Positions 1 through 8,638 of a stretch of DNA of 64,000 nucleotides are shown here, in pieces. The stretch spans positions 4,139,568 through 4,203,567 of the forward strand of contig NZ_LT907982.1 in assembly GCF_900230215.1 (NCBI RefSeq), given 5' to 3'. Each line of letters starts with the position of its first letter. The stretch's first letter is position 1. The DNA comes from Jatrophihabitans sp. GAS493. GTDB taxonomy: Bacteria; Actinomycetota; Actinomycetes; Mycobacteriales; Jatrophihabitantaceae. The notes under the pieces are model-generated. The model was given only the letters and a program-made list of their open reading frames with translations. It was not told where the DNA came from and ran no database searches. The translations under genes were made by a program, and so were the position numbers.

Positions 1-1234
1 GGCGGCGGGTCAGGAAGGCGGTCTCAGCAGTATTGCCGGCAAGCGCAATGGCGCTGTCGTAGGCCTCCCGCGCCTGCTCACGGCGCTCCAGTCGCCGCAG
101 CAGATCGGCCCGGGTCGCGTGGTAGGCGTGGTAGCCGGCCAACTCGCCGCCGAGGCGATCGACGGCGGCCAGCGCCACCTCTGGACCATCGAGTTCAGCA
201 ACGGCGATGGCCCGGTTGAGGGCGACGATCGGCGAGGGATCGATGCGCAGCAACTGGTCGTAGAGGGCCACGACCTGCGACCAATCGGTCGTCTGAGCTT
301 GCCGGGCCGAGGTGTGCACCGCGTTGATGGCCGCGAGGATCTGGTAGCGCCCCGCCGCCTGCCCGGCGGCACTGGCCGCGAGTCGCTCCCGCACCAGGGC
401 ATGACCCTCAGCGATCAGTGCCGGATCCCAGCTGGCACGGTCCTGCTCACCGAGGGTCACCAGTTCCCCGCTCGCTGAGATCCGGGCCGTGCGCCGGGCG
501 TCGGTCAGCAGCATCAACGCCAGCAGGCCGGCCACCTCTCCATCCTCCGGCCGGAGGCTGCGCAGCAGCCGGGTCAGCCTGATCGCCTCGGTGGTGAGGT
601 CGTGACGTACCGGATCGCTGTCAGGGCCCGTCGCCAGGTATCCCTCGTTGAAGACGAGATAGAGGACGGTGAGTACTCCGCCGACGCGGCCCGGGAGATC
701 CTCGGCCGACGGCAGCCGATAGGGAATGCGGGCGGCCTTGATCTTGGCCTTGGCGCGGGTGATCCGCTGCCCCACGGTGCTCTCCTGCACCAGGAAGGCG
801 CGGGCGATCTCGGCGACGGTGAGACCGCCGACCATGCGTAGCGTCAGCGCGACCCGGGTCTGCAGCGCCAGCGCGGGGTGGCAGCAGGTGAAGATCAGTC
901 GAAGCCGCTCGTCCTCGATGGCGCCGAGCGGCTCGGGCGGCTCGGGCGGCTCGTAGTAGTAGGACATCTGCGCCTCCTGCTGCTTCTCCCCCCGCTTCTT
1001 CTCCCGTCGGATGCGGTCTATGGCGCGGCGGTTGGCGGTGGTGGTCAGCCACGCGCCGGGGTTCGGCGGTACCCCGTCGGATGGCCACCGCTGCACCGCG
1101 ATCGCGAACGCCTCGGCCGCCGCCTCCTCAGCGACGTCGAGGTCACCGAAGTGCCTCGTCAGCGCGGCCACCACCCGGGCCCACTCCTCGTGGTGAGCCC
1201 GGGTGATCGCCTCGTCCGCGTCGCTCTGGCTCAC
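1..1234 (-). CDS. ECF RNA polymerase sigma factor, ECF42-like (3' end cut by window edge)
   Basis: Read on the minus strand from GTG 1234, whose GTGA overlaps the stop of the upstream DGPF gene. The frame stays open for 411 codons to the window edge, so the C-terminus is missing. The N-terminus has the sigma-2 region (HFGDLDVAEEAAAEAF, then NPGAWLTTTANRRAIDRIRRE). Region 4 follows (TCCHPALALQTRVALTLR, GGLTVAEIARAFLV, ESTVGQRITRAK). A long C-terminal TPR-like DUF6596 domain follows and includes LYLVFNEGY. The NEGY motif and a DGPF neighbour are the known hallmarks of group ECF42. This group has no obvious anti-sigma factor, and the C-terminal extension is thought to control it. The target genes are unknown. 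Confidence 0.9.
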   Translation of the reverse strand, partial: MSQSDADEAITRAHHEEWARVVAALTRHFGDLDVAEEAAAEAFAIAVQRWPSDGVPPNPGAWLTTTANRRAIDRIRREKKRGEKQQEAQMSYYYEPPEPPEPLGAIEDERLRLIFTCCHPALALQTRVALTLRMVGGLTVAEIARAFLVQESTVGQRITRAKAKIKAARIPYRLPSAEDLPGRVGGVLTVLYLVFNEGYLATGPDSDPVRHDLTTEAIRLTRLLRSLRPEDGEVAGLLALMLLTDARRTARISASGELVTLGEQDRASWDPALIAEGHALVRERLAASAAGQAAGRYQILAAINAVHTSARQAQTTDWSQVVALYDQLLRIDPSPIVALNRAIAVAELDGPEVALAAVDRLGGELAGYHAYHATRADLLRRLERREQAREAYDSAIALAGNTAETAFLTRR

Positions 1235-1563
1235 AGGCTCACGAACGGCCGCACCTCGACCTTTCGATTGCAGTGCTTCGACCCTTCGGTGGCGAGCTTG
1301 AGCGCCACGTCCAGGTCTGGGGCCTCGAAGATCCAGAAGCCGGCGAGGTACTCCTTCGACTCCACGAATGGCCCGTCGGTGAAGATCGCTTCTCCGTTGC
1401 GGTTGTCGATGACGGTAGCCGTGCTGGGTGCGGCCAGGCCGCCGGCGAAGACCCAGTAGCCCTCGGCCATCATCCGGTCGTTGAAGGCGTCGATGGCGGC
1501 CATCTCGGTCTCGTCGGCCAATCCGGGGATCTGATCGTGGATCACGGAAATCAGGTATTGCAT
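1231..1563 (-). CDS. YCII/DGPF-domain protein
   Basis: A 110-residue protein of the YCII-related family. It has the FTDGPF motif and the typical ending that includes EVRPF. These small ferredoxin-like proteins are regularly encoded next to ECF42 sigma factors and are often members of the sigma factor's own regulon; their biochemical role is not established. It lies directly upstream of the sigma gene with a 4-nt stop/start overlap, so the two are almost certainly cotranscribed and translationally coupled. Confidence 0.9.
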   Translation of the reverse strand: MQYLISVIHDQIPGLADETEMAAIDAFNDRMMAEGYWVFAGGLAAPSTATVIDNRNGEAIFTDGPFVESKEYLAGFWIFEAPDLDVALKLATEGSKHCNRKVEVRPFVSL

Positions 1564-1680
1564 CTGAAGGTCATCTCCTGTGGTCTGGGACGCGCCATTG
1601 GCGCCCGTTCACCCCTTCTACGAACGCAACCGGCTCAATCCGACACCGGCCTCGGAACTCGTTCCAGAAACGGGTCGCGG

Positions 1681-2085
1681 TCAGCCCGTGCTCGCCGCTG
1701 GGCGCACGGATAGGACCGGGCATTCGGCCGCGAGGATGATCTGCTGCGCATTGCTGCCCAGTAGCGCCATCCGTACCGGTGATCGTCGACGTAGTCCGAC
1801 GACGATGAGGTCCGTCTGGCGCTCGGAAGCGATCTTCAAGATGGCGTCGGCGGCATTGACGGCGTCCACCACCTGGACAATCTCATGCGGGATTCCCTCG
1901 GCTACCAGCCCGCTCCGCACGTCGTCGAGATCCTTCTCATCGGCCGAGGTGACGGAGGCCGCGTTGTTGCCGGTGCGGACATTGACCACGACGAGCGACG
2001 TGCCGCGCAGCTTGGCTTCCTCGAGCCCGAGCTGGTACGCGGCCCACCCCTCAGGCGTCGGGATGTAGCTGACTAGGACACTCAT
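1681..2085 (-). CDS. Universal stress protein (UspA family)
   Basis: A 134-residue single-domain Usp. It starts with the beta strand SVLVSYIPT. Near the C-terminus it has DLIVVGLRRRSPVRMALLGS followed by CPVLSVRP, which corresponds to the family's G-2x-G-9x-G(S/T) nucleotide-binding motif. The usual first glycine is followed here by LRRRSPVRMALLGS, so ATP binding is plausible but not certain. The gene stands alone between the DGPF gene and the arylsulfatase, reading the same way as both. Confidence 0.85.
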   Translation of the reverse strand: MSVLVSYIPTPEGWAAYQLGLEEAKLRGTSLVVVNVRTGNNAASVTSADEKDLDDVRSGLVAEGIPHEIVQVVDAVNAADAILKIASERQTDLIVVGLRRRSPVRMALLGSNAQQIILAAECPVLSVRPAASTG

Positions 2086-2150
2086 CTATGGCCTCCGCGT
2101 ATGCGAATGATCTGGTCAAGTCGACCGTAGCCCTCCGGCGAGCGTCAACG

Positions 2151-4505
2151 CTATTCGCGCATGAGCATTGCCTGAGCCTCACGTTCGAGGTCGATGTAAG
2201 GCTCTCCCGAGACGTCGACGACGACGCGCTGGATCGTGCCTCCGGTGAAGCGGTATGGGCGCTCGCCGGGGTAGTCCAGGGTGACCGGATCGCCGACGTC
2301 GCGGCCGATCGCCAGCCCCTCGCCGGCGATCATGTAGCCGCCGGGTTGGGTCTTGATCCGCCCCTCCCCGACCTTCTTGTCGCCGTAGAAAAGGGAGAGT
2401 ATGCCGGTCGCGACCGGAGGAGGATCCTCGCCGTCCTTCTCGAACGAGGCCGAGAGAATCAGATCGGTACCGGTCGGTAGATCCTCGGTGGCCACGATCA
2501 TCTGCTCGAACATGCCGACGAAGCTATTCACGTAGTGGAGCCGATTCTCCTTCACATACAAGGTATGCCCCCCGAATCGGGAACCTTGGGAGAAGAGCAC
2601 GCCCTGCGCCCCGACCTCTAGCAGGTCAACCACCGCCCCGATGGTGAAGGAGCGGCCGCGCACCACGACCGCCTGCGCCTCCGGCACCTCAGCGTGGTTC
2701 GGGAAGTACGCATACCGCGTCCGGGGAGCCGAGAGTTGCGGCCGGGGCGAGATGAAGATCTCCAGGGCCGACCGATCATCCAGCGGGAACCCTTCGTTGG
2801 CTCCCGCCTGCGCGTACCAGAGGTTCACCATCTCCTTGAGTTTGTCGGGCATTTCCTCGGCGAGATTATGTGACTCGGAGCGGTCGACCTCGGTGTGGTA
2901 GAGCTCCCAGACGTCGTCGTTGAAGTTGCTCCAGCCGGCGAGCGTCGGATGCGTGGTGATCGCCTTCCACCCCTCGTGCCAGATTCCGCGGGACCCGAGC
3001 ATCGAATAGAACTGCGTCTTCCTCGCTCCGGCCGCCTGCGCGTCGTCGAAGCTGTACCGCATGCTGACGCCGTCGAAGTGACTCTGTGCGTGTCCCTTGA
3101 TCGTCTGCGGCGGCGTGACCCCCAGGACGTCGAGGATCGTCGGCATGATGTCGATTGCGTGGTGATACTGGGTTCTGATCTCGCCGCGGGCCGGTGATCC
3201 GGCCGGCCAGGAGATGACGCACGGGTCGGAGGTCCCGCCGTTGAACTCGTACCGCTTCCACATCTTGAACGGGGTGTTGAAGGCCATTGCCCAACCGTTC
3301 GGGTAGTGGTTGTAGGTCTTCGGGCCCCCCAGGTCGTCGAGCATGGCCAGGTTTGCCGTGATGTCGTCGGGGATGCCGTTCATGAACTTCATCTCGTTGA
3401 CCGACCCGTCGGGACCACCCTCGCCGCTGGCGCCATTGTCGGATACCACGATGACCATCGTGTTCTCACGCTGTCCGGTCTTCTCCAGATACTCCAGCAG
3501 TCGCCCGATCTGATGATCGGCGTGAGCCAGGAAGCCGGCATAGACCTCAGCCATCCGGGCGAAGAGTCGCTTCTCGTCTTCGCTGAGATCATTCCAGGGC
3601 TTGGTCACATCCAGGGGCGGGAAGGGCTGGCCGTCCGGACCCGAGCGTGTCTCGGAAGTTCCGAGCGGGTTGATCGGCGGCAACTCGGTATCGGCGGGGA
3701 CGATCCCCATCTCCTTCTGGCGGGCCAGGGTCTGCTCACGCATTACCTCGTACCCCATGTCGAACTGGCCCTTGTACTTCTCGATCCACTCCGTGGGCGC
3801 GTGGTGCGGAGCATGACAGGCACCAGGCGCGTAATACAGCAGGAACGGCTTGTCGGGTGCGACCGCCTTCGAGTCCATGATGAACTCGATCGCCTTGTCG
3901 GTGATGTCCTCGCCGAAGTGGTAGCCCTCTTCGGGAGTCTTGGGCTGGTCGACCGGGTGATTGTCGTAGGTCAGCTCGGGATACCACTGGCTCGTCTCGG
4001 CACCGAGAAAGCCGTACCAGCGCTCGAAGCCGCGGCCGGTCGGCCAGTTCCGTCGAGTCGAGGCGAGGTTCATCTCCACCGTCGGGCACAGGTGCCACTT
4101 GCCGACCATGTAGGTGTTCCAGCCCTGCTCGCCGAGAATCTCCGGCAGCATCCCGTTCTCCGGTGGGATGGTGCCGCTCGCGTTGGCGAAGCCGCTCGCG
4201 CCCTCGGTGATGCACGCCATGCTGTTGCGGGTGTGGTTGCGCCCGGTCAGCAGGCAGGATCGGGTCGGCGAACAGAGCGCGGTGGTATGCCACTGGGTGT
4301 ACCGGACACCGTCTTGCGCGATCTTGTCGATATTCGGGGTGTCGATCGGGCCGCCGTAACAGGACATCGCCGAGAAGCCCACGTCATCGAGCACGATGTA
4401 CACCACGCTCGGCGCGTTCTCCGGTGCCTTCGGCGGTTCGAAGGGGGACCAGTCCTCCACCGAATCACGGATATCGACATTGACCACGCCACCGAATGAC
4501 TTCAC
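2151..4505 (-). CDS. Arylsulfatase (formylglycine-dependent, long AtsA/AtsD-type)
   Basis: A 784-residue type I sulfatase that hydrolyses sulfate esters. The metal-binding LDDVGF is near residue 40. The formylglycine signature CSPTR lies in TTALCSPTRSCLLTGRNH, where Cys must be oxidised by formylglycine-generating enzyme, which is not in this window. GKWHL and VVSDNGASGEGG supply further active-site residues. The C-terminal 200 residues are a beta-rich domain. Length and lack of a signal peptide fit the ~785-residue mycobacterial AtsA/AtsD group and suggest a cytoplasmic enzyme. The start is GTG 4505 with GAGGAG 8 nt upstream. It is divergent from a HAD hydrolase, and a paralogue lies at 46362-48722. 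The natural substrate is unknown. Confidence 0.93.
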   Translation of the reverse strand: MKSFGGVVNVDIRDSVEDWSPFEPPKAPENAPSVVYIVLDDVGFSAMSCYGGPIDTPNIDKIAQDGVRYTQWHTTALCSPTRSCLLTGRNHTRNSMACITEGASGFANASGTIPPENGMLPEILGEQGWNTYMVGKWHLCPTVEMNLASTRRNWPTGRGFERWYGFLGAETSQWYPELTYDNHPVDQPKTPEEGYHFGEDITDKAIEFIMDSKAVAPDKPFLLYYAPGACHAPHHAPTEWIEKYKGQFDMGYEVMREQTLARQKEMGIVPADTELPPINPLGTSETRSGPDGQPFPPLDVTKPWNDLSEDEKRLFARMAEVYAGFLAHADHQIGRLLEYLEKTGQRENTMVIVVSDNGASGEGGPDGSVNEMKFMNGIPDDITANLAMLDDLGGPKTYNHYPNGWAMAFNTPFKMWKRYEFNGGTSDPCVISWPAGSPARGEIRTQYHHAIDIMPTILDVLGVTPPQTIKGHAQSHFDGVSMRYSFDDAQAAGARKTQFYSMLGSRGIWHEGWKAITTHPTLAGWSNFNDDVWELYHTEVDRSESHNLAEEMPDKLKEMVNLWYAQAGANEGFPLDDRSALEIFISPRPQLSAPRTRYAYFPNHAEVPEAQAVVVRGRSFTIGAVVDLLEVGAQGVLFSQGSRFGGHTLYVKENRLHYVNSFVGMFEQMIVATEDLPTGTDLILSASFEKDGEDPPPVATGILSLFYGDKKVGEGRIKTQPGGYMIAGEGLAIGRDVGDPVTLDYPGERPYRFTGGTIQRVVVDVSGEPYIDLEREAQAMLMRE

Positions 4506-4674
4506 TATGTTCGCTCCTCAGGGGCCTACGGTGGCCCAGGCCATCGTCTCCCGCACTGTCCTCACGGAGCATCACCTAAGCAGGATGAGGCGGCGGCGAG
4601 GCGGGCCTGTCAGGATCAGTAGCGACCTCACCGAGGCCACGAAAATGATAAGGACGAGCGGAGAGAAACGCCAG

Positions 4675-5577
4675 ATGAATGAGAAATCATTAGCCAATTG
4701 GCGTGAGTCACCGGCCAAGCAGGCGGTGTTCGACTTCGTCGCCGCGATCACCGACCCGACCTCTCCCGACTACCTGTCACCGCCGGACCGGGTCGCGGTC
4801 TTCGACAACGACGGCACACTGTGGACCGAACAGCCGGTCTACGCACAGCTGATGTACGCCCTGGATCGAGCGGCCGAGCTGGGCCACCCGACGACGCTGC
4901 AGGAGTTGCACCAGGGTGGCATGCCCGCGTTGATGCAGCTGCTGACCCTGAGCCACACCGGCATGACGACCGACGAGTTCGACGAGGCCTGCCGGCGCTG
5001 GTTGGCGTCGGCGACGGACCCGCGATTCGGCCGGCACTACCCCGAACTGGTCTACCAGCCGATGCTCGAACTGCTCTCCTTCCTCGCCGAGAACGACTTC
5101 TCGTGCTGGATCTTCTCCGGTGGCGGCACCGATTTCATGCGTGCCTGGGCCACCGACGTCTATGGCATTCCGCCGCATCGCGTGATCGGCAGCGTCGGCG
5201 AGACTGAGCTGCGGACGGGAGCCAACGGTCCGGAACTGGTCAAGAAGGGTGTCCAGATCGTTAACGACGGCGCGCAGAAACCGAGTTCGATCCACCGTCA
5301 CGTGGGACAGCGCCCCATCCTGGCCGCCGGCAACACCGACGGTGACCTGGCCATGCTGCAGTGGTCGGCAGCGCACCCCGGGCGCACCCTGCAGTTGGTC
5401 ATCCAGCACACCGATGCCGAACGTGAATACAACTACGATCGGGACCCGATATTGGGTAGCGGCACGGCCGAGCTCTACGCAGCTGCGACGGCTGATGGCT
5501 GGACGCTTGTCGACATGGCGCGGGACTGGCTCACCGTTCACCCACCGGTGGCGACCTCGGCACCGGTGCGCGCCTGA
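4675..5577 (+). CDS. HAD-superfamily hydrolase (phosphatase-like)
   Basis: A 300-residue HAD hydrolase. Motif I is FDNDGTLWTE (nucleophile and general acid Asp), motif II is IFSGGGTDF, motif III Lys is in ELVKKGVQ, and motif IV is AAGNTDGDLAML. It resembles acid-phosphatase-like HAD proteins often encoded near sulfatases. No signal peptide is seen with ATG 4675, which has GGAGAG 9 nt upstream. It is divergent from the arylsulfatase, and their 169-nt intergenic region could hold shared control. The 3' end overlaps the convergent DUF1622 gene by 40 nt. The substrate is unknown; a phosphate ester is the family expectation. Confidence 0.87.
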   Translation: MNEKSLANWRESPAKQAVFDFVAAITDPTSPDYLSPPDRVAVFDNDGTLWTEQPVYAQLMYALDRAAELGHPTTLQELHQGGMPALMQLLTLSHTGMTTDEFDEACRRWLASATDPRFGRHYPELVYQPMLELLSFLAENDFSCWIFSGGGTDFMRAWATDVYGIPPHRVIGSVGETELRTGANGPELVKKGVQIVNDGAQKPSSIHRHVGQRPILAAGNTDGDLAMLQWSAAHPGRTLQLVIQHTDAEREYNYDRDPILGSGTAELYAAATADGWTLVDMARDWLTVHPPVATSAPVRA

Positions 5578-5924
5578 GTCGGGCCCGGGTCGGGCTTCTG
5601 CCATGGCCAGCGGCCGGTGATCTCGAGTTCGAGGGAGAAGCTGAGGAAGGTTCGGATCAGCACGATGGCGGCCAGCACGGCGACGCTCTCCATCGTCGGG
5701 GTGACGGCGACCGTGCGGATGATGTCCGCGGCCACCAGCAGCTCCAACCCGAGCAGAATCGAGCGCCCCAGCTCGCGCCGGAAACCCCGATAGACGTCGG
5801 GTGCGCGGTTGAGCGTGCGGCGGGCCGCGTTGGCAGTGGCCACGATCAGACCGATGACGGTGACCGTGACTCCAGCGCCGTCCACAATCTTTCCGACGTC
5901 TTCGATAACTTCCGTGAACGTCAT
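5538..5924 (-). CDS. DUF1622 membrane protein
   Basis: A 128-residue protein with three hydrophobic helices (about residues 17-37, 53-75 and 80-95). Between the first two is an arginine-rich amphipathic stretch containing YRGFRRELGRSILLGLELL, typical of DUF1622 inner-membrane proteins of unknown function. The C-terminal tail is polar and overlaps the end of the convergent HAD gene by 40 nt, so the last ~13 residues are constrained in both frames. Confidence 0.82.
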   Translation of the reverse strand: MTFTEVIEDVGKIVDGAGVTVTVIGLIVATANAARRTLNRAPDVYRGFRRELGRSILLGLELLVAADIIRTVAVTPTMESVAVLAAIVLIRTFLSFSLELEITGRWPWQKPDPGPTQARTGAEVATGG

Positions 5925-5988
5925 ATTCAGTCATCCACCGATTCGTAGACCGTCGCCGCGATTGATCTGGTAACCCTAGCCGCAAGCC

Positions 5989-6396
5989 TCAGCCGGCGGG
6001 GAGGAGTTCGCTGATCAGCGCGATGACCCGTGTCTTGATCTCATCGCGGACGCCTCGAACCACTTCGATGTCTTGGCCGGCCGGGTCGGTGAGCTGCCAG
6101 TCTTCGTAACGTTTACCCGGGAAATACGGGCAGGTGTCGCCGCAGCCCATAGTCACGACCACATCGGCTGAAACGACGGAGTCGGTGGTCAGGATCTTCG
6201 GCACCTCGGTGCCGATGTCGATGCCGACCTCGCGCATCGCCTGGACGGCCGTCGGATTGATCTGAGCGGCCGGCTGGGAACCAGCCGAGCGGATCTCGAT
6301 CTGGTCGCCGGCGAGGTCTCTCAGCCAGCCGGCAGCCATCTGCGAGCGGCCGGCGTTGTGCACGCAGACGAAAAGTACGGTGGGTTTGTTGGTCAT
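5989..6396 (-). CDS. arsC: Arsenate reductase, low-molecular-weight phosphatase type
   Basis: A 135-residue arsenate reductase. The phosphatase-like loop is FVCVHNAGRSQMAAGWL, with the CX5R catalytic Cys. A second Cys pair lies in MGCGDTCPYFPGKRYEDW, and the DP (TDPAG) that follows carries the general-acid Asp region. Actinobacterial members use mycothiol/mycoredoxin or thioredoxin to release arsenite. It is the last gene of arsR-aqpS-arsC and overlaps aqpS by 4 nt. Confidence 0.92.
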   Translation of the reverse strand: MTNKPTVLFVCVHNAGRSQMAAGWLRDLAGDQIEIRSAGSQPAAQINPTAVQAMREVGIDIGTEVPKILTTDSVVSADVVVTMGCGDTCPYFPGKRYEDWQLTDPAGQDIEVVRGVRDEIKTRVIALISELLPAG

Positions 6397-7121
6397 GGGC
6401 GAGCATTCTCCGTTGGCGTGGTGACGGCGGCGGTGGTCATGGTGGTGGTGGCGGCGATGGCTGACGCGGATGGGTAGAGACCACGTACGAGCACGTACCC
6501 CAGCAGCCCGCCGACCAGCTGCATGGCAACGAACGCGGCGACCGAGGACGGTGCGATGCCGGCGAACGTATCGGAGAACATCCGGGCGACGGTGACCGCG
6601 GGGTTGGCGAAGGAGGTGGAGCTGGTGAACCAGTACGCCGCCAGGATGTAGCCGCCGACGGCGAAGGCCACCCGGTCTGAGCGGCCGGCGCGGAGGGTGC
6701 CGAAGATGACGACCAGCAGTCCGAGCGTCGCCACCACCTCACCCAGCAGCACACCACCACCCTGACGATGATGGGTGGAGATGCTCACGGCCGACAGGTC
6801 GAACATGAGATTGGCCAGGACGGCACCGACGAACCCGCCGGTGAACTGGGCCGCGATGAGCACAGCCGCGTCGCGTGTCGATACCGCTCCCAGGGCGCGC
6901 TCGACCATCGTCACGACGGGGTTGAACGCGGCCGAGACCGGCTGCAGCGCGAGTATCAGCGCGACCAGCGCGGCCCCGGTGACGATGCTGTTCTCCAGCA
7001 ATTGCAGGCCGACATCATGCGGCGAGAGCCGGGTTGCGGCGATGCCGGAGCCGATGACGGCGGCGACGAGAAACGCGGTTCCGACGAACTCGGCCAATGC
7101 GCGCCGGGCCAGGTCGGTCAT
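6393..7121 (-). CDS. aqpS: Aquaporin-family arsenite channel (AqpS-like)
   Basis: A 242-residue MIP-family channel with six hydrophobic segments. The two half-helix motifs are FNPVVT (NPV instead of NPA) and FANPAVT. MIP proteins inside ars operons conduct arsenite out of the cell down its gradient once ArsC has reduced arsenate. It overlaps arsR (7118-7121) and arsC (6393-6396) by ATGA on both sides, giving a tightly coupled operon. No ArsB or Acr3 pump is seen here, so this channel would be the exit route encoded at this locus. The C-terminal tail is low-complexity and threonine/alanine-rich. Confidence 0.87.
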   Translation of the reverse strand: MTDLARRALAEFVGTAFLVAAVIGSGIAATRLSPHDVGLQLLENSIVTGAALVALILALQPVSAAFNPVVTMVERALGAVSTRDAAVLIAAQFTGGFVGAVLANLMFDLSAVSISTHHRQGGGVLLGEVVATLGLLVVIFGTLRAGRSDRVAFAVGGYILAAYWFTSSTSFANPAVTVARMFSDTFAGIAPSSVAAFVAMQLVGGLLGYVLVRGLYPSASAIAATTTMTTAAVTTPTENARP

Positions 7122-7477
7122 GCCGAGGGGTCACCGATCAGGGCGCCGAGATTCGCCAGCGCGTCAGTGCGTGCGCGGTAGTACACCCAGACGCCGCGCT
7201 TCTCCCGCTCCAGCAACCCGACCTCGTGCAGCACCTTCAGGTGATGGCTGATGGTCGGCTGGGACAGATCGAAGGCGTCGTTGAGGTCGCAGACGCAGGC
7301 CTCGCCCCCTTCGTGGGAGGCAACCAGCGACATCAACCGCAAGCGCACCGGGTCAGCGAGCGCCTTCAGCAGCGGCGCGACCTGTTCGGCCTGCGGTTGC
7401 GACAAGGGTTCCCGCGACAGCGGCGAGCAGCAGGCCACCGTCTCGACCGGGTTCAGGACCACCAATGACTTCGACAC
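7118..7477 (-). CDS. arsR: ArsR/SmtB-family arsenic-responsive repressor
   Basis: A 119-residue winged-helix repressor. The DNA-binding region is LSQPTISHHLKVLHEVGLL. The metalloid site is likely built from CVCDL (residues ~60-64) plus the N-terminal pair in VACCSPL, a layout seen in actinobacterial ArsR proteins. It should release its operator on binding As(III) or Sb(III). The start is GTG 7477. The inverted-repeat operator begins at the start codon itself, and a TATAGA -10-like element ends only about 7 nt upstream of it, so a leaderless transcript is likely. Confidence 0.92.
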   Translation of the reverse strand: MSKSLVVLNPVETVACCSPLSREPLSQPQAEQVAPLLKALADPVRLRLMSLVASHEGGEACVCDLNDAFDLSQPTISHHLKVLHEVGLLEREKRGVWVYYRARTDALANLGALIGDPSA

Positions 7478-7505
7478 GCATCTATATTGACAGATGTCGA
7501 TGCGT
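7476..7505. promoter_or_regulatory. ArsR operator and divergent arsR/arsI promoters
   Basis: Two nested inverted repeats. ACGCATC (7476-7482) pairs exactly with GATGCGT (7499-7505), and CATCT (7479-7483) pairs with AGATG (7492-7496) across 8 nt, the size expected of an ArsR site. For arsI, TTGACA at 7487-7492 is followed after 18 nt by AATCTT (7511-7516). For arsR, TATAGA on the minus strand reads out over 7481-7486. One bound repressor would block both promoters. The assignment is from pattern and context only. Confidence 0.6.
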
Positions 7506-7567
7506 CAGGCAATCTTGGCCTCGTCCAATACATCGATAGCCATCGATGTCTTAGCTCTGGAGGTCTC

Positions 7568-8026
7568 ATGTCCCGCGTCCAACTCGCTCTCAACGTCGAC
7601 AACCTTGACGAAGCGATCAGCTTCTACAGCCGGTTGTTCAACACCGAACCGACCAAGACGAAACCCGGCTACGCCAACTTCGCGGTGACTGAGCCGCCAC
7701 TGAAGTTGATCCTCATGGAGAACCCGGGTCAGGGTGGAAGCATCAACCATCTGGGGGTCGAGGTCGCTGACGTCGACACCGTGGACGCCGAACAGAGCCG
7801 CCTGGCCGAATCCGGGCTGGCGTCGATCGACGAGCGGGGCACCACCTGCTGCTACGCCAAGCAGGACAAGTTCTGGGTCGAAGGTGCACCCAACGGCGAA
7901 CGTTGGGAGATCTACACCGTCCTGGCTGACTCCGAAACCTTCGCGGCCGAACAGCCCGATGGGGCGATCTGCTGCGAGGCCGAAGTCGGTGCCGAGCCGG
8001 CCGCATCCGCCGTCAGCTGCTGCTAG
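7568..8026 (+). CDS. arsI: ArsI-type dioxygenase (organoarsenical C-As lyase), CadI-like
   Basis: A 152-residue VOC-fold protein. It begins with SRVQLALNVDNLDEAISFYSRLF and carries the adjacent cysteine pair in GTTCCYAKQDKFWV, which binds trivalent methylarsenicals in ArsI. Metal ligands expected are His in NHLGVEV and Glu in GERWEIYTV. ArsI uses Fe(II) and O2 to cleave methylarsenite to arsenite, which the arsR-aqpS-arsC operon could then handle. The chosen ATG 7568 has GGAGG at 7559-7563. The C-terminus ends in VSCC and also contains ICCEAE, extra cysteines that may bind metal. CadI naming is an alternative. Confidence 0.88.
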   Translation: MSRVQLALNVDNLDEAISFYSRLFNTEPTKTKPGYANFAVTEPPLKLILMENPGQGGSINHLGVEVADVDTVDAEQSRLAESGLASIDERGTTCCYAKQDKFWVEGAPNGERWEIYTVLADSETFAAEQPDGAICCEAEVGAEPAASAVSCC

Positions 8027-8155
8027 CACACGCGTCTGGATCGAGTCAGCGGCCGGTGAGCACCGGTCGGCGACTCGGCCAGAGTCGGCACTCTTCGAAG
8101 CGATCGCTACGCTGACGCGAGAACAGTCAGCCAATGCAGCACCGATGGGAGCGCG

Positions 8156-8602
8156 ATGACGTCGAAGTCTGATTTCTCACCCGAGGAGTGGCGGCTCATC
8201 CTGGAGGCGCCACCGAGTGCCGGCCTGCTCGTCGTGGCGGCCCAACGCGGGGGGATGTTCCGCGAGACGATCGCGATGGCCAAGGCCTACGCACAGACGC
8301 GCGAGCAGCACGGGCAGAGTGAGCTACTCGATGAGATCGTCTCGGCCAAACCCAAGCGGGACCACACTCACTTTCACTCACCCGACGAGCTCAAGGAGCA
8401 CACGCTGCAGCATGTGCGGGAGTCAGTCGAGGTGCTCGCCCGGAAGGCCACACCGGCCGAGGTCGAGGAGTACCGCCAGTTCATCGTCACCCTGACCCAC
8501 ATGGTCGCGGCAGCCCACCGCGAAGACGACCAGGACGTGAGCAAGCTGGAGCAGGCGGCGATCGAGGACATCGTGGCCGCCCTGAATACGACCGCCGCTT
8601 AA
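8156..8602 (+). CDS. Conserved hypothetical protein
   Basis: A 148-residue soluble, charged, mostly alpha-helical protein of a family not recognised here. Visible features are an N-terminal FSPEEWRLILEAPPSAGLLV, a histidine-rich central stretch (DHTHFHSPDELKEHTLQH) and a C-terminal helical part with THMVAAAHRE. The histidines could bind metal, but no known motif is complete. The start ATG 8156 lies 129 nt after arsI. The gap holds only a short inverted repeat (8053-8066), and a link to arsenic is not supported. Confidence 0.7.
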   Translation: MTSKSDFSPEEWRLILEAPPSAGLLVVAAQRGGMFRETIAMAKAYAQTREQHGQSELLDEIVSAKPKRDHTHFHSPDELKEHTLQHVRESVEVLARKATPAEVEEYRQFIVTLTHMVAAAHREDDQDVSKLEQAAIEDIVAALNTTAA

Positions 8603-8638
8603 CGCTGTCGATCCGTTCGACGGCGCTAGCCTGGCTGC

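Noticed and set aside
961-1020. A possible frameshift in the ECF sigma gene
   Set aside because: Recounting the run of six C's at 988-993 keeps GTG 1234 in frame with region 4 and the C-terminal domain, so the gene is intact up to the window edge.
8053-8066. CCGGTGAGCACCGG as a terminator of arsI
   Set aside because: The stem is 5-6 bp with a very short loop and no T-run. It is too weak to list as a feature.
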